Source of the DNA: Akkermansia sp. | GTDB lineage: Bacteria; Verrucomicrobiota; Verrucomicrobiia; Verrucomicrobiales; Akkermansiaceae | Length of the DNA stretch: 57,517 nucleotides | Assembly: GCA_024405455.1 (NCBI GenBank) | Contig: JAKSOT010000003.1 | Location: 1-57,517 of the forward strand | Direction of reading: 5' to 3' | Shown: positions 25,907-35,300 of the stretch, piece after piece | Position numbering within the stretch: position 1 is the first letter of the stretch | Layout: every line of letters starts with the position of its first letter | The notes under the pieces: generated by a model | The model's database searches: none | What the model saw: only the letters and a program-made list of their open reading frames with translations | What the model was told of the DNA's origin: nothing | Made by a program: the position numbers and the translations under genes

Positions 25907-27646
25907 ATGAACAACCAACTGTACATCTACGATTGCCTGACAGCCAAGCTGTGGTCGTCCGACGGCGTGTTCATGACCATCGGCGCGGGAGAGAAGAACA
26001 CCTTCCGGCTGCCGATGCAGGGAGAGAACGGGGGCTCGTTCACGCAGCGTGACGGCACGTGCCGGTTCTTCCCGCACGGGCATGTTGAGAAATACTCGCT
26101 CAACGGGGTGGTGATGAACACGGACGTGGTAATACGGCCGGAGACCATGTACCTCTTTGTGCTGGATTGCGGATGCTTCGTGTGCTGGTACGGGGATGCG
26201 GTGAACAAGCCGGATTTCGACCAGTACGACCCGAACGTGTGGTTCCTGTACAACCCGGAGAACCACGAATGGTACGGGCCATACTCGCTGAGCGACCTGC
26301 CGCGTCTGGCGCCGGATTTCCCGGCGGAGGTGCTGGTGACGTTCCAGGGGCTGGAGAACTGCGCGTTCTACCTGAAGGACATGCTGGCGGTGGCGGTGTT
26401 CGCGTCCCGCCTGGAGAAGCGCCCGGCGGACGCGGCTGCCGACGGCGGCGCGCGCGAGCTGCTGTGCCCCAACTGCTGGGAGAAGTTCCGCGAGGGCCGG
26501 GAGCTGGCCATCGCCGTGCACCCGGACCTGTGCGGCGACAGCATCCTGGGCGCGGACGCCATGCTGCGCTTCAAGCCCACGGAACGCAACTGGCAGGGGC
26601 TGCCCATCGATGCCAAGGGCTCCGCATGCTCGCAGTACGCATGTCCGCACTGCCACCGCAAGCTGCCGCCGTTCTTCACCGCCACGCAGCAGCACATGAT
26701 TTCCCTGGTGGGCGTGCCCGCCGCCGGAAAGTCCTACTTCCTGGCGGCGCTGGTGCGCGAGTTGGAGCTGGAGTTCCCGCGTGACTTCGGCATGCCGTTC
26801 CGCGATGCGGACCCCGTGATCAACGAGCCGCTCAACGACATGCGCATGCGCCTCTTCTCCGCCAAGACCCCGCAGGAGGCCTACATCGGCAAGACCCAGC
26901 TGCAGGGCCGCCTCTACCACAAGGTGTGGCGCCACGGCGTGTGGGCCAACATGCCCCGCCCGTTCATCTACAACCTCAACAAGGGCGACGAGACCCACTC
27001 CATCGTGCTGTACGACAACGCGGGCGAGGACTTCCAGCCCGGGCAGGGCGGCGAGCTGAACCCCGGCAGCCACCACATGGACGTGTCGGACGCCATCCTG
27101 TTCCTGTTCGATCCCACGGCCAACCCCGGGTTCCGCAAGCTGCTGGCGGACAACAAGGACCCGCAGCTGCAGCGCAACCTGTACCCGCCCGGGCGGCAGG
27201 CGCTGCTGCTGGCGGAATCGGAGATGCGCATGCGCACGCAGCTGAACGTGGCGCCCGGCAACAAGCTGGATGTGCCGCTGGCCATCATCATCGGCAAGTG
27301 CGACACGTGGATGCACCTGCTGGGGCCGGAGCCCCTGCTGCCCGCCACGCGCAACGGCATGTTCATGCCGGAGCTCATCCAGGCCAACTCCGCGCGCCTG
27401 CGCCAGTTCCTCTTCGCCATCGCCCCGCACATCTGCACCAACGCGGAGGCCATCTCCTCCAACGTGCGCTACTTCGCGGCATCCTCCTTCGGCGAGTCGC
27501 CCATCGAGTTTGCGGACGAGGCCAGCGGCTCCATGCTCATCGGCCCAGCCTCCGGCCAGGTGCACCCGTTCCGCGTGACGGACGCCGCGCTGTGGGCGCT
27601 GAGCTGCGCCGCGCCTTCCCTGCTGCCCTGCGCGCAAGCCACCTGA
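25907..27646 (+). CDS. FHA-like / GYF / zinc-ribbon / TRAFAC-type GTPase (double-GTPase 2-like)
   Basis: A 579-residue multidomain protein. Residues about 10-90 resemble a degenerate FHA domain (IGAGEKNTFRLP and YSLNGVVMN). A GYF_2-type segment WYGPYSLSDL lies at 122-131. Two CxxC pairs (Cys187/190 in CPNCWEKF, Cys246/249 in CPHCHRKLP) suggest a zinc ribbon. The GTPase domain has P-loop VGVPAAGKSYF (about 268-278), switch-II-like LYDNAGEDF (about 368-376) and IIIGKCDTW (about 460-468) in the NKxD position. The CPHCH-LP element just before the P-loop recalls the DO-GTP2 family of predicted conflict systems, from memory. It heads an operon with a GAP1-N-like protein. Confidence 0.8.
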   Translation: MNNQLYIYDCLTAKLWSSDGVFMTIGAGEKNTFRLPMQGENGGSFTQRDGTCRFFPHGHVEKYSLNGVVMNTDVVIRPETMYLFVLDCGCFVCWYGDAVNKPDFDQYDPNVWFLYNPENHEWYGPYSLSDLPRLAPDFPAEVLVTFQGLENCAFYLKDMLAVAVFASRLEKRPADAAADGGARELLCPNCWEKFREGRELAIAVHPDLCGDSILGADAMLRFKPTERNWQGLPIDAKGSACSQYACPHCHRKLPPFFTATQQHMISLVGVPAAGKSYFLAALVRELELEFPRDFGMPFRDADPVINEPLNDMRMRLFSAKTPQEAYIGKTQLQGRLYHKVWRHGVWANMPRPFIYNLNKGDETHSIVLYDNAGEDFQPGQGGELNPGSHHMDVSDAILFLFDPTANPGFRKLLADNKDPQLQRNLYPPGRQALLLAESEMRMRTQLNVAPGNKLDVPLAIIIGKCDTWMHLLGPEPLLPATRNGMFMPELIQANSARLRQFLFAIAPHICTNAEAISSNVRYFAASSFGESPIEFADEASGSMLIGPASGQVHPFRVTDAALWALSCAAPSLLPCAQAT

Positions 27647-27666
27647 ACCATTTTCCGCCCGCCGCC

Positions 27667-28467
27667 ATGCCGCAACAGCTCATCCACACCAGCGCAGAGC
27701 ACCTGCTGGACCGCAACGGCCCCGGCTACGGCACCGTGGCGCGCAGCGAGGAAATGCCGCGCATCCTGCGCGACAAGCTGACCGCGCTGAGCGGCTACCG
27801 CGAGGTGGCCTGCAAGGAGCTCCGCGGCGCGCAGTACGCCTACCGCGTGCTGCCTGCCCGCGGCACGGCCTACCACGTGCTCACGCGCGTGCAGACCTGC
27901 GGGGCGGACTACTCCGGCCGCGCGTGCCACATCGCGCACCACCTGGATCTCACCGCCGCAGAGGCGGAGGCCATGCGTCGGCATCCCGCGCGCCCCACGC
28001 CCGCCGGCATCATGCTGGCCATGGAGCGGCGCAGCCTGTGGCGCTCCTGCTGGAGCGGCGAGCCCGGCTTCTTGACGGACGTGCCGGCATTCTGTGCAGC
28101 CGACATGCCCGACGCCGCCGAGCAGCCCGCATGGAAGCGCATGACCGGGCACAAGGGCAACGCGCGCGCGTTCTGCCTGCCGCAGTATGAGCATGACTGC
28201 GTGCTGCTGGTGCCGCCGGGCACGGAGGGGGCGGACATCCTGCACCTGCTGCACGAGGGCGACTGGCTCACGCGCCAGCGCGGCTGGGGGCACACCTTCA
28301 CCACCGCCGCAGAGGACACGGACTCCTTTGCGGACACCCACCGCATGGCATGCACCGCCGCCGCGCGGGGCATCATCGAGCGCGCGCATCTGGCGGGGCA
28401 TCCCGTCCTCCACATCACGGAAAACCTGGAGCTGCCGCCGGCCCCGCAACCCCATCCCGAACCATGA
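27667..28467 (+). CDS. GAP1-N-like GTPase-associated protein
   Basis: A 266-residue protein whose first part (QQLIHTSAEHLLDRNGPGYG, TVARSEEMPRILRDKL, LSGYREVACKE) matches my recollection of the GAP1 N-terminal domain, found beside double-GTPases. The middle and C-terminal GAP1 domains usually fused to it are absent, so the protein is short. The remainder (GTAYHVLTRVQTCGADYSGR, HIAHHLDL, GWGHTFTTAA) continues the domain. It starts 20 bp after the GTPase gene and overlaps the next start by 4 bp (ATGA). Its biochemical role is unknown; regulation or targeting of the GTPase is inference. Confidence 0.77.
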   Translation: MPQQLIHTSAEHLLDRNGPGYGTVARSEEMPRILRDKLTALSGYREVACKELRGAQYAYRVLPARGTAYHVLTRVQTCGADYSGRACHIAHHLDLTAAEAEAMRRHPARPTPAGIMLAMERRSLWRSCWSGEPGFLTDVPAFCAADMPDAAEQPAWKRMTGHKGNARAFCLPQYEHDCVLLVPPGTEGADILHLLHEGDWLTRQRGWGHTFTTAAEDTDSFADTHRMACTAAARGIIERAHLAGHPVLHITENLELPPAPQPHPEP

Positions 28468-30644
28468 GCAGGAGACGCCCAGACCCCGCCATGCACGCCC
28501 TGCGCCAGCACATTGCCGCCGGGGACATGGAGGCTGCGCGCCGCGTGCTCGTGGAAATGCTGCAAAAGAACCCGTCCAACCGGAATGCGCGCGCCGAGCT
28601 GGAGCGCCTGGACGCCGGGCTGCCGCTGCGCAGCGTGGAGCGCAGCCGCGAACGCGAGAGCGCCAAGGGCGAGCAGAACCAGGCCCGCCTGGCCGCCATG
28701 CTGCAGGAGTTCACCAAGGATCCGCAGATTTTCGCGCAATGGGACGCCCGCCGCCTGCGCCGCGCCAAGAAGGAGCTCGCCCGCCGCATGAAGTACGCCG
28801 GGAGCTCGCTGGAAGATGCGGACCGCAAGGCGGCCACCCAATACAGGCAGGCGCTCTCCCGCGAGCTGGCGCGGCGCGCCAAGCCCGTGCGCCGCGTGCT
28901 GGGCATCGCCGCCTCCATCGCGGGCGGCGTGGCGCTGCTGGTGGTCATCGGCATGCTGATGGCCAACCATGCGGAGCGCGCCGCCGTGCGCCTGAGCGAA
29001 TGCCTGCGCAGCGGGGACTCCGCGGAGCTTGCCATCTGCGTGAAGGCGAGCGACACGCCGATGAACCGCCAGTTCTGCAAGCGCCTTCCCATGCTCATCA
29101 CCGCCGCACAGGCACGCCTGAAGCGCGAGCAGGCCGACATCGACGACCTCACCGCCCTCTTCCGGAAAATCGAGAGGGGCGAAAGCTCCATCACGGAGCT
29201 GGGACCCATCCGCCGCATGGAAATCGAGCACACGCTCTCCACCCTGCCCAAGGCCGCGCAACACCTCACGGAAACCTGGAACAAGTACTGCCGCGGGGAG
29301 CAGGAACAGCTCGCCAGCCAGCGCCTGGAGTACGTGCAGAGGCTGGCGCGCCCCCTGCTTCCCATGGTGGCGCCCAGCGACAACCTGCAGGACGACGAGC
29401 AGCGCCTGGAGGAGCTGCGCGCCGATTTGCAGGAACGCTGCCTCATCTTCGCCGACGCCCACTACTCCCAGCAGCTGGACGAGGAGCTCATACGCCCCGC
29501 CCAGGATGCCCTCCGGCAGGTGAACGCCCTGCTGCAGGAGAACAGGCACCTGCAGGAGGATTTGAACAAGCTGGCCGCCGCGCGAGACTACGACACCTAC
29601 CGCAAGCGCCTGCTGGCCGTCAACCCCAAGCTCTACACCGTCCTGGCCCCCGCTCTGGAAACCGCCAAGGCCCTGCCGGACCGCAGCACCGTGCTGTGGG
29701 AGGTGCGCACGCGCGGGCGCGACATCCCGCAAACCCGGCTGCAGGCCGCGCGCCAGACCCTCGTCATGGGCGCTCCCTCCATCACGCCGGAAGCCCCCGC
29801 ATCCGCGGAGGTGTCGGGCAGTGCGGACGAACTGCTGGGTGCCCTCGCCCTGCGCACGCCGCTCTACGCCGTCGCCAACGAGACGGGTGAGGTCAACTAC
29901 ACCGAGCAGGAACCCGTGGTGAAAGACGGCAAGGCGCATTTCAAGCGCACCCTGCTGGACCCCGCCAAGCCCACCGGTTCCGGCGACAACGTGGAGTGGC
30001 CCAACCCGCACTGGGTGAAGATGCACCATATCGACCCCACGCCGCTGGCGCAGCTGCTGCACACGGACGACCGCGCGGCGCTCCTGGGCGGCCTGCACTA
30101 CGGCAAGGCGCTGGAGGGCGTGCTGCGGTGCCGCGCGCCGGAGTGCCCGGCACTGGCGCGCGCGTTCGTGTACGACTGCCTGGTGCGCATGATGCACGCG
30201 CGGGAGGAGAGGATGCTCACCGGGCTGCCGTACTCACCCACCCTGCAGGAGGACATACGCGATTTCGAGAGCGTGAAGGCGCGCTGCGGCGTGGAGCTCA
30301 CGGGCGACTGCTGGCTGCGGCAGTCCGCGGCGCACACCCGCGCGGAGCGCGAGTTCGCGGACTGGTTTGCCGCGCACTACAAGTCATCCTACTCCGCGGA
30401 GATGGCGGAGAACTTTGCCAGCTTCATGGCGGTGCGCCCGCGGTTCTGCGGGTTCGTGACGCCCAACGGGCACGCGCGGCTGTGCCGCAAGCCGGAACCG
30501 GGCGAGCTGATATGGTACGTGACGGCGGACGGCATGTCCACCGCGCGCAACGGCGAGGAGCTGGAGGACGCCGCGCCCTTCTCCCCGCTCTTTGTTGCGG
30601 AGAAGCGCGCCGCAGGGGAAACGCAACCGCAACCGGAGCCATGA
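28464..30644 (+). CDS. Coiled-coil membrane protein of the GTPase operon
   Basis: A 726-residue protein that I do not recognise. Residues 8-45 look like a TPR-type helix pair (HIAAGDMEAARRVLVEMLQK). A highly charged helical stretch follows, then a single transmembrane segment (about 143-168, IAASIAGGVALLVVIGMLM). Long Leu/Glu/Arg-rich coiled coils run to about residue 450, and a compact C-terminal domain (about 480-710) ends in a PQPEP tail. This would place a large part outside the cytoplasm if the N-terminus is inside. Both gene borders are ATGA overlaps, so it is tightly tied to the GAP1-N gene and the phosphoesterase. Confidence 0.8.
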   Translation: MSRRRPDPAMHALRQHIAAGDMEAARRVLVEMLQKNPSNRNARAELERLDAGLPLRSVERSRERESAKGEQNQARLAAMLQEFTKDPQIFAQWDARRLRRAKKELARRMKYAGSSLEDADRKAATQYRQALSRELARRAKPVRRVLGIAASIAGGVALLVVIGMLMANHAERAAVRLSECLRSGDSAELAICVKASDTPMNRQFCKRLPMLITAAQARLKREQADIDDLTALFRKIERGESSITELGPIRRMEIEHTLSTLPKAAQHLTETWNKYCRGEQEQLASQRLEYVQRLARPLLPMVAPSDNLQDDEQRLEELRADLQERCLIFADAHYSQQLDEELIRPAQDALRQVNALLQENRHLQEDLNKLAAARDYDTYRKRLLAVNPKLYTVLAPALETAKALPDRSTVLWEVRTRGRDIPQTRLQAARQTLVMGAPSITPEAPASAEVSGSADELLGALALRTPLYAVANETGEVNYTEQEPVVKDGKAHFKRTLLDPAKPTGSGDNVEWPNPHWVKMHHIDPTPLAQLLHTDDRAALLGGLHYGKALEGVLRCRAPECPALARAFVYDCLVRMMHAREERMLTGLPYSPTLQEDIRDFESVKARCGVELTGDCWLRQSAAHTRAEREFADWFAAHYKSSYSAEMAENFASFMAVRPRFCGFVTPNGHARLCRKPEPGELIWYVTADGMSTARNGEELEDAAPFSPLFVAEKRAAGETQPQPEP

Positions 30645-31132
30645 AGGTAGCCCTGATATCCGACATCCACGACCACGCGGCCAACCTGGTGCAGGCGCTG
30701 GGCCTGGCGGAGGCGGCGGGCTGCACGCACCTCATCTGCCTGGGCGACATGGTGCGCAGCGCCACGTTCCGCACGCTGCGGCTCTCCTGGCCGTTCGGCA
30801 TCGATCTGGTGTTCGGCAACAACGAGCGCGAGCGCCGCATCTTCGAGCAACTGGCCGCGCAGTTCCACAACACCACGCTGCACGGCGACCGCGGCGAGGT
30901 GGAGCTGGACGGGCGGCGCATCTATTTCACCCACCAGCCGGAGCACGCGCAAAACGCGCTGTTGGCAGGGTGTTTCGACGCCGTGTTCTTCGGCCACACG
31001 CACCAGGCCTTCAACAAAACCTTCGGGCGCACGCTGGCCGCCAATCCCGGAGAAATCACCGGCCGCGCCGGAAAGCCGTCCTACGGCATCTACGACACCG
31101 CGGACAACACCGTGAGCATCCACCCCTTCTGA
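30641..31132 (+). CDS. YfcE/MJ0936-type metallophosphoesterase
   Basis: A 163-residue calcineurin-like phosphoesterase. Metal-binding motifs in order are LISDIHDH (N-terminus), ICLGDMV (about 33-39), FGNNERERR (GN[HE]-like, about 58-66), FTHQPEH and FFGHTHQAF (about 115-123), then NPGEITG. These match small YfcE-like phosphodiesterases. The substrate is unknown. It overlaps the preceding stop (ATGA) and the next start (TGATG). It could be a housekeeping enzyme carried along or an enzymatic arm of the operon. Confidence 0.9.
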   Translation: MKVALISDIHDHAANLVQALGLAEAAGCTHLICLGDMVRSATFRTLRLSWPFGIDLVFGNNERERRIFEQLAAQFHNTTLHGDRGEVELDGRRIYFTHQPEHAQNALLAGCFDAVFFGHTHQAFNKTFGRTLAANPGEITGRAGKPSYGIYDTADNTVSIHPF

Positions 31133-31713
31133 TGCACTACCTGGTCTACAGCTTGGATGCCTTGCCCGCCGCGGACGCGGCGGATGCCGCGCTGCTGGAC
31201 GAGGTGGAGCGGGAGGCATACGCGCACCGCGGGGCGGCATACCTGGCGGAGCGCATGCTGCTGCGCCGCGAGCTCTCCCGCCTGTGCGGCGTGACCGTGC
31301 AGGACGTGCGGTTCACCTACAACGCCAACGGCAAGCCGGAGTTCGCGCCGCAGCCGTTCAGCCTCTCCCACTCCGGCAACTGCCTGTGCCTGGCCTTCCA
31401 CCACCGCGCCGTGGGCGTGGACGTGGAGCGCGTGCGCCCGCGCAACTTCGCGCGCCTCGCCCCGCACTTCATGGCAGACGCGCAGCTGCAAGCGTTCCTG
31501 GAGCGCGGCTGCCCCATGGATGAATTCTATGCTTGCTGGTGCGCGGCGGAAGCCCTGGTGAAATGCGCGGGCGGCGCGATTTGGCAGGCGCGCAAAGACT
31601 TCCCCTTCCGATACGAGAACGCGGGCATCGTTCCGCTGTTCACCCCCGCTCCCGCCGTGGAGCTTTTCACCCCCGCTCCGGGGTACTTGGGGGCCGTGGC
31701 CTTTCTGCCCTGA
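31132..31713 (+). CDS. 4'-phosphopantetheinyl transferase superfamily protein
   Basis: A 193-residue Sfp-like enzyme expected to load phosphopantetheine onto carrier proteins. NANGKPEF, FSLSHSGNCLCLAFH and AVGVDVERVRPRNF are the conserved segments, with the magnesium-binding Asp/Glu in VDVE. The WxxKEA motif reads WCAAEALVK, so the usual first Lys is Ala while the Glu and second Lys remain. The C-terminus contains a short LFTPAP duplication. The start is coupled to the phosphoesterase stop. Confidence 0.86.
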   Translation: MHYLVYSLDALPAADAADAALLDEVEREAYAHRGAAYLAERMLLRRELSRLCGVTVQDVRFTYNANGKPEFAPQPFSLSHSGNCLCLAFHHRAVGVDVERVRPRNFARLAPHFMADAQLQAFLERGCPMDEFYACWCAAEALVKCAGGAIWQARKDFPFRYENAGIVPLFTPAPAVELFTPAPGYLGAVAFLP

Positions 31714-31786
31714 ATACCGCCGTTTAGCGCGGAGAACGCCGCCGTTTCCGTTTTCCCAGCCCGCGCGCAAAGTTTTTTCACGTGCA

Positions 31787-31817
31787 AAAAACGGCGAATT
31801 TTAGCCGTTTTTCGTCA
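31787..31817. terminator. Terminator closing the GTPase operon
   Basis: AAAAACGGC (31787-31795), an 8-nt loop, and GCCGTTTTT (31804-31812). The A-run and T-run make it potentially bidirectional. Confidence 0.75.
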
Positions 31818-31857
31818 TTAAACCGCTATTTTCCAGCACTTACGGAAAATTTTATGC

Positions 31858-31885
31858 TTGCTCAAAATTCAACCTCTGATACAAT
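31858..31885 (+). promoter_or_regulatory. Predicted HU promoter
   Basis: TTGCTC (31858-31863), a 16-bp spacer and TACAAT (31880-31885), preceded by an AT-rich stretch (31786-31857) that could act as an UP element. The leader to ATG 31925 would be about 33 nt. Confidence 0.55.
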
Positions 31886-31924
31886 GCGCGTGAAGTACCT
31901 CTCAACCTCAAACCACCATTTCAC

Positions 31925-32194
31925 ATGAACAAAGCACAGCTAATCAAAGTGGTCCGCGAAGAACTCGGCCCCAACGCCTCCAAGCAGGATGCCACCCTGG
32001 CCCTCAACGCCTCGCTGAACGCCATCATCAAGTCTGTCGCCCATGAGAAGGTGCAGATTGTCGGTTTCGGCACGTTCCAGGCCAAGGTACGCGCTCCCCA
32101 CAAGGGCCGCAACCCGCGCACCGGGGAATCCATCCAGATTCCCGCCAGCCGCTCCGTCAGCTTCAAGCCCGCCGCCGCCCTCAAAAAGGGCTGA
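31925..32194 (+). CDS. HU-family nucleoid DNA-binding protein
   Basis: An 89-residue histone-like protein. MNKAQLIKVVREELG opens the helical dimerisation part, and IVGFGTFQAKVRAPHKGRNP with RTGE is the classic beta-arm signature with the intercalating Pro region. It compacts and bends DNA. It could equally be called HupB-like; IHF is less likely. A hairpin follows the gene. Confidence 0.95.
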   Translation: MNKAQLIKVVREELGPNASKQDATLALNASLNAIIKSVAHEKVQIVGFGTFQAKVRAPHKGRNPRTGESIQIPASRSVSFKPAAALKKG

Positions 32195-32243
32195 TGGGTT
32201 TTCTTTATGAAAGGCTGGCGGCATACGACGCCAGTTGCCACGG

Positions 32244-32273
32244 GTCCCTGCGCTGAAAAGGCGCGGGGACTTT
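32244..32273 (+). terminator. Likely terminator after HU
   Basis: GTCCCTGCGC (32244-32253) pairs with GCGCGGGGAC (32261-32270) with one T-G wobble and a 7-nt loop. Only a short T-run (TTT) follows, so strength is uncertain. Confidence 0.5.
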
Positions 32274-32318
32274 CTGCGTATAGGGGAAAACCGGAAACCC
32301 ATGACGGGATACAAGCCC

Positions 32319-32367
32319 TTGCCTTTTGTCTCAAATGTGTTAGAATATTCGCGCCCAAAAATATAAT
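32319..32367 (+). promoter_or_regulatory. Promoter region of the giant adhesin
   Basis: TTGCCT (32319-32324), a 16-bp spacer and TAGAAT (32341-32346). A second perfect TATAAT is at 32362-32367, 8 bp before the ATG, but with a poor -35 box. Two alternative starts could produce a short-leader and a near-leaderless mRNA. Confidence 0.5.
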
Positions 32368-32375
32368 AGACACAT

Positions 32376-35300
32376 ATGAAGCTTCACCTTCCCCATCTTC
32401 TCCGCCGTGCAGTCGTCAGAGCCCTGTTTGCAGCCGCCACCGTGGTGACCACGCTTGCAAGCGCCACGCACGCCGATATGATAACCCCGGACGGGCGCAC
32501 GGCCACGCAGGTGATACAAAGCGGCAGCGTGTACGATGTGTACACGAACACCGTGAGAGGCAACACCGGGTTCAACAGCTTCTCCACCTTTGACGTATAC
32601 GCCGAAACCACGGCGAACCTGCACCTGGCAGACGGCACGGGCAAGCTCATCAACGTGGTGCGCGACTCCTCCTCGCACATCGACGGCGTGCTCAACAGCT
32701 ACAAGGACGGCCGCATTGGCGGCGACGTGTACTTCCTGAACCCGCACGGCATCATCGTGGGCAAGTCCGGCATCATCAACGCGGGCAGCGTCTCCATGAG
32801 CACGCCCACCGCCGCGTTTGTGGAGCAGCTCATCGCGCGCGACGGCAGCATCTCCCCCACGGCCACGCAGGCCGTGCTGGCGGGCGACATGCCCATCAAC
32901 GAGAAGGGCACCATCTCCATCAAGGGCAAGGTGAACGCCCACCGCACCGCAGAGCTGCGCGCCGGCAAGGTGGAGGTAAAGGGCGGTGAAATCAACACCG
33001 ACGTGAAGTTCGGCGAAATGGTGAACACCGGCAAGCGAAAGGTGGACACCCAGGGCATGTCCATCCGGGACGGCAGGCTGAGCTTCGGCAAGAAACCCGC
33101 CAAGGCCAAGGAGCAGAAGCAGGAGAGGAAGGCGGATATCGCCATCTTCGCGGACGACGTGCTGGTGGACGGCGGTGCGCTGAACGCCGACAGCGTCTAT
33201 ATCGACCCGGACACGGCATCGTTGACCAATTCCGCCATCAGCGGGGACTACACGCTGGAGGCACGCGTTGTCATCCTCGACAACGTCAAGTCGGACAACC
33301 TCACCAGTTTCACGCTCAATGCTGCCAACGAACTGTCGGACGGCACCTTCGCGGGCAACGTGAGCATCACGCTCTCCAACAGCAACATCGTGGCGGACAG
33401 CGTGAGCATCAACGCAACCGCCACCACGAACGCGGCGGATGCCATCATCTCGATTACCGGGAGCACCGTCAAAGCCGCGCAGGGTGACGGCTCCCTGGGC
33501 ATCTACGCCACATCCAGGAGCGGCAACACGAGCGTGGACATCCAGAACAGCACCCTGACCGCAGACAGCATGGAAATCGGGGCCATGAGCCTGGCGGGCA
33601 ACGCCGTCCTCACGCTGGGGACATCCGCCGCCGTCACAGCGGACACCGTTGCGCTCACGGCAGCCGCGGTCAGCGGGAATGCGGATGTGAACGTGCAGGG
33701 CAGGGTCACGGGCGGCAACGATGTGACCATCACTGCCTCCACGGGCAACGTGGTCTCCAAGGATGAGGAAGAAAAGGAGATTTCCGAGATGGAGTTCGCT
33801 TCCGAGGGCGGCGGCGACGCCACGGTGACGGTATCCGGCACCGTGGAGGCCAAGGGCGCGCTGACCGTGTCCGCGCTGGCCATCGGCACCCATGGCGACG
33901 CCACTCTCAACCTCAACGGCAGGCTCACCTCCCTGCATACGGAGACGAAGACGGTGGGCGAGCTCGGCCTGGAGCGCACGGATGCGGAAACCGTGAAGGA
34001 AACGGACACCCCGGAGACGGCGAACAGCAAGAACGCCGCCTACATGAAGCGCTACACGGAATATCTCAAGGGGAAGCCCACCGACACCGCCGCCACGGCC
34101 ACCATGAACATTTCCGCCACCGCTGCGGCGGGCAACGCCTCCATCACGCAGGCTGCCGCATCGGAGCTGCAGTCCAGCCTGAGCGCCACCATCAGCGCGG
34201 ATGCCGCCAAGGCCGCCTCCGTCCTGCTGGCAGGCAAGGTGGCGAGCGGTGACATCAGTGCCGCGGCCACGGGCGAGACGGCGACGCTGCGCGTGGCGGA
34301 GGGCGCCACCCTGGCGGCCAACCCGCACCAGACCTTCGTGCGCGAGGGTACGGTGGTTTCGGTGAGCAGGGAAAACGGCTCCATCTCCCTAGAGGCCAAG
34401 AGCAACAAGGAAGACCAGCCCGCCCCTGAGCCGCAGAAGAGCGAGGGCGTGCTGCTGGAGGTGGCGGGCACCGTGACCGCGCGTCGCGAGGCGGGTGACA
34501 AGCTGGGCGCGGGAGAGGGCGGTGCCGTCTCCCTGGTGTCCGGCGGCAAGCTTACTATCACGGACAAGGCGGTGCTGGATGCATCCTCCGCCAACGGAAA
34601 GGGCGGCACCATCAGCTTCGACGCCCCGGAGTACGAGCTCCAATCCCCGCTGGGCTACAAGGTGAACGGCACCTCCGGTCAGGGCGCCATCAACCTGGTG
34701 AACCACGAGGGCCTCACCAGCGACACCATCAACAGCGCCGACAGCATTTCACGGGAATTCCTGGAAAAAACGCTGAACCTTTCCTATTCCAACGCCGGTG
34801 TCCCGAAGGAGTGGACCAGCGGCTTCACCTATGCCAAACTGTCCGGGAACATTACCTTGACCAAGGATGTGGAGGCATCCATCCAAACCGCAGCCATTGC
34901 AGACGGAACGCACATTGACGGCCAGGGCAAATACAGCCTGACGCTCACGAATGCCTATGGGCACAACTATCATCTTGCGAACTCTGTCACCATCGGCAAC
35001 AACGTGAGCATCACGGGCGTGAAGAATTTCACCTTCAGGTTCCGCAACAGCGCGGTGATGGATGCCCTGGTGAGCACCTATTTCGGCGGTCCCACCTCCC
35101 TGACCGTCGGCGAGAACTTCACGGTCAGCGCCTCCGGCAACGTCGCCATCACCACGGAAGGTTTCTACAACACCTACATCCAATTCGGCAAGGGTGTCGA
35201 CATCCAGGCCGGCGGGGATGTCACCATCAGCGCCAAGAACAAGAACGGCATGGGCACCAGCCTGCTGACCTCCGCGTCCACGGACCTCATCGGCAAGGTG

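Noticed and set aside
25784..30197. Long minus-strand frames opposite the GTPase operon
   Set aside because: They are compositional shadows; the plus-strand frames have family motifs and coupled starts.
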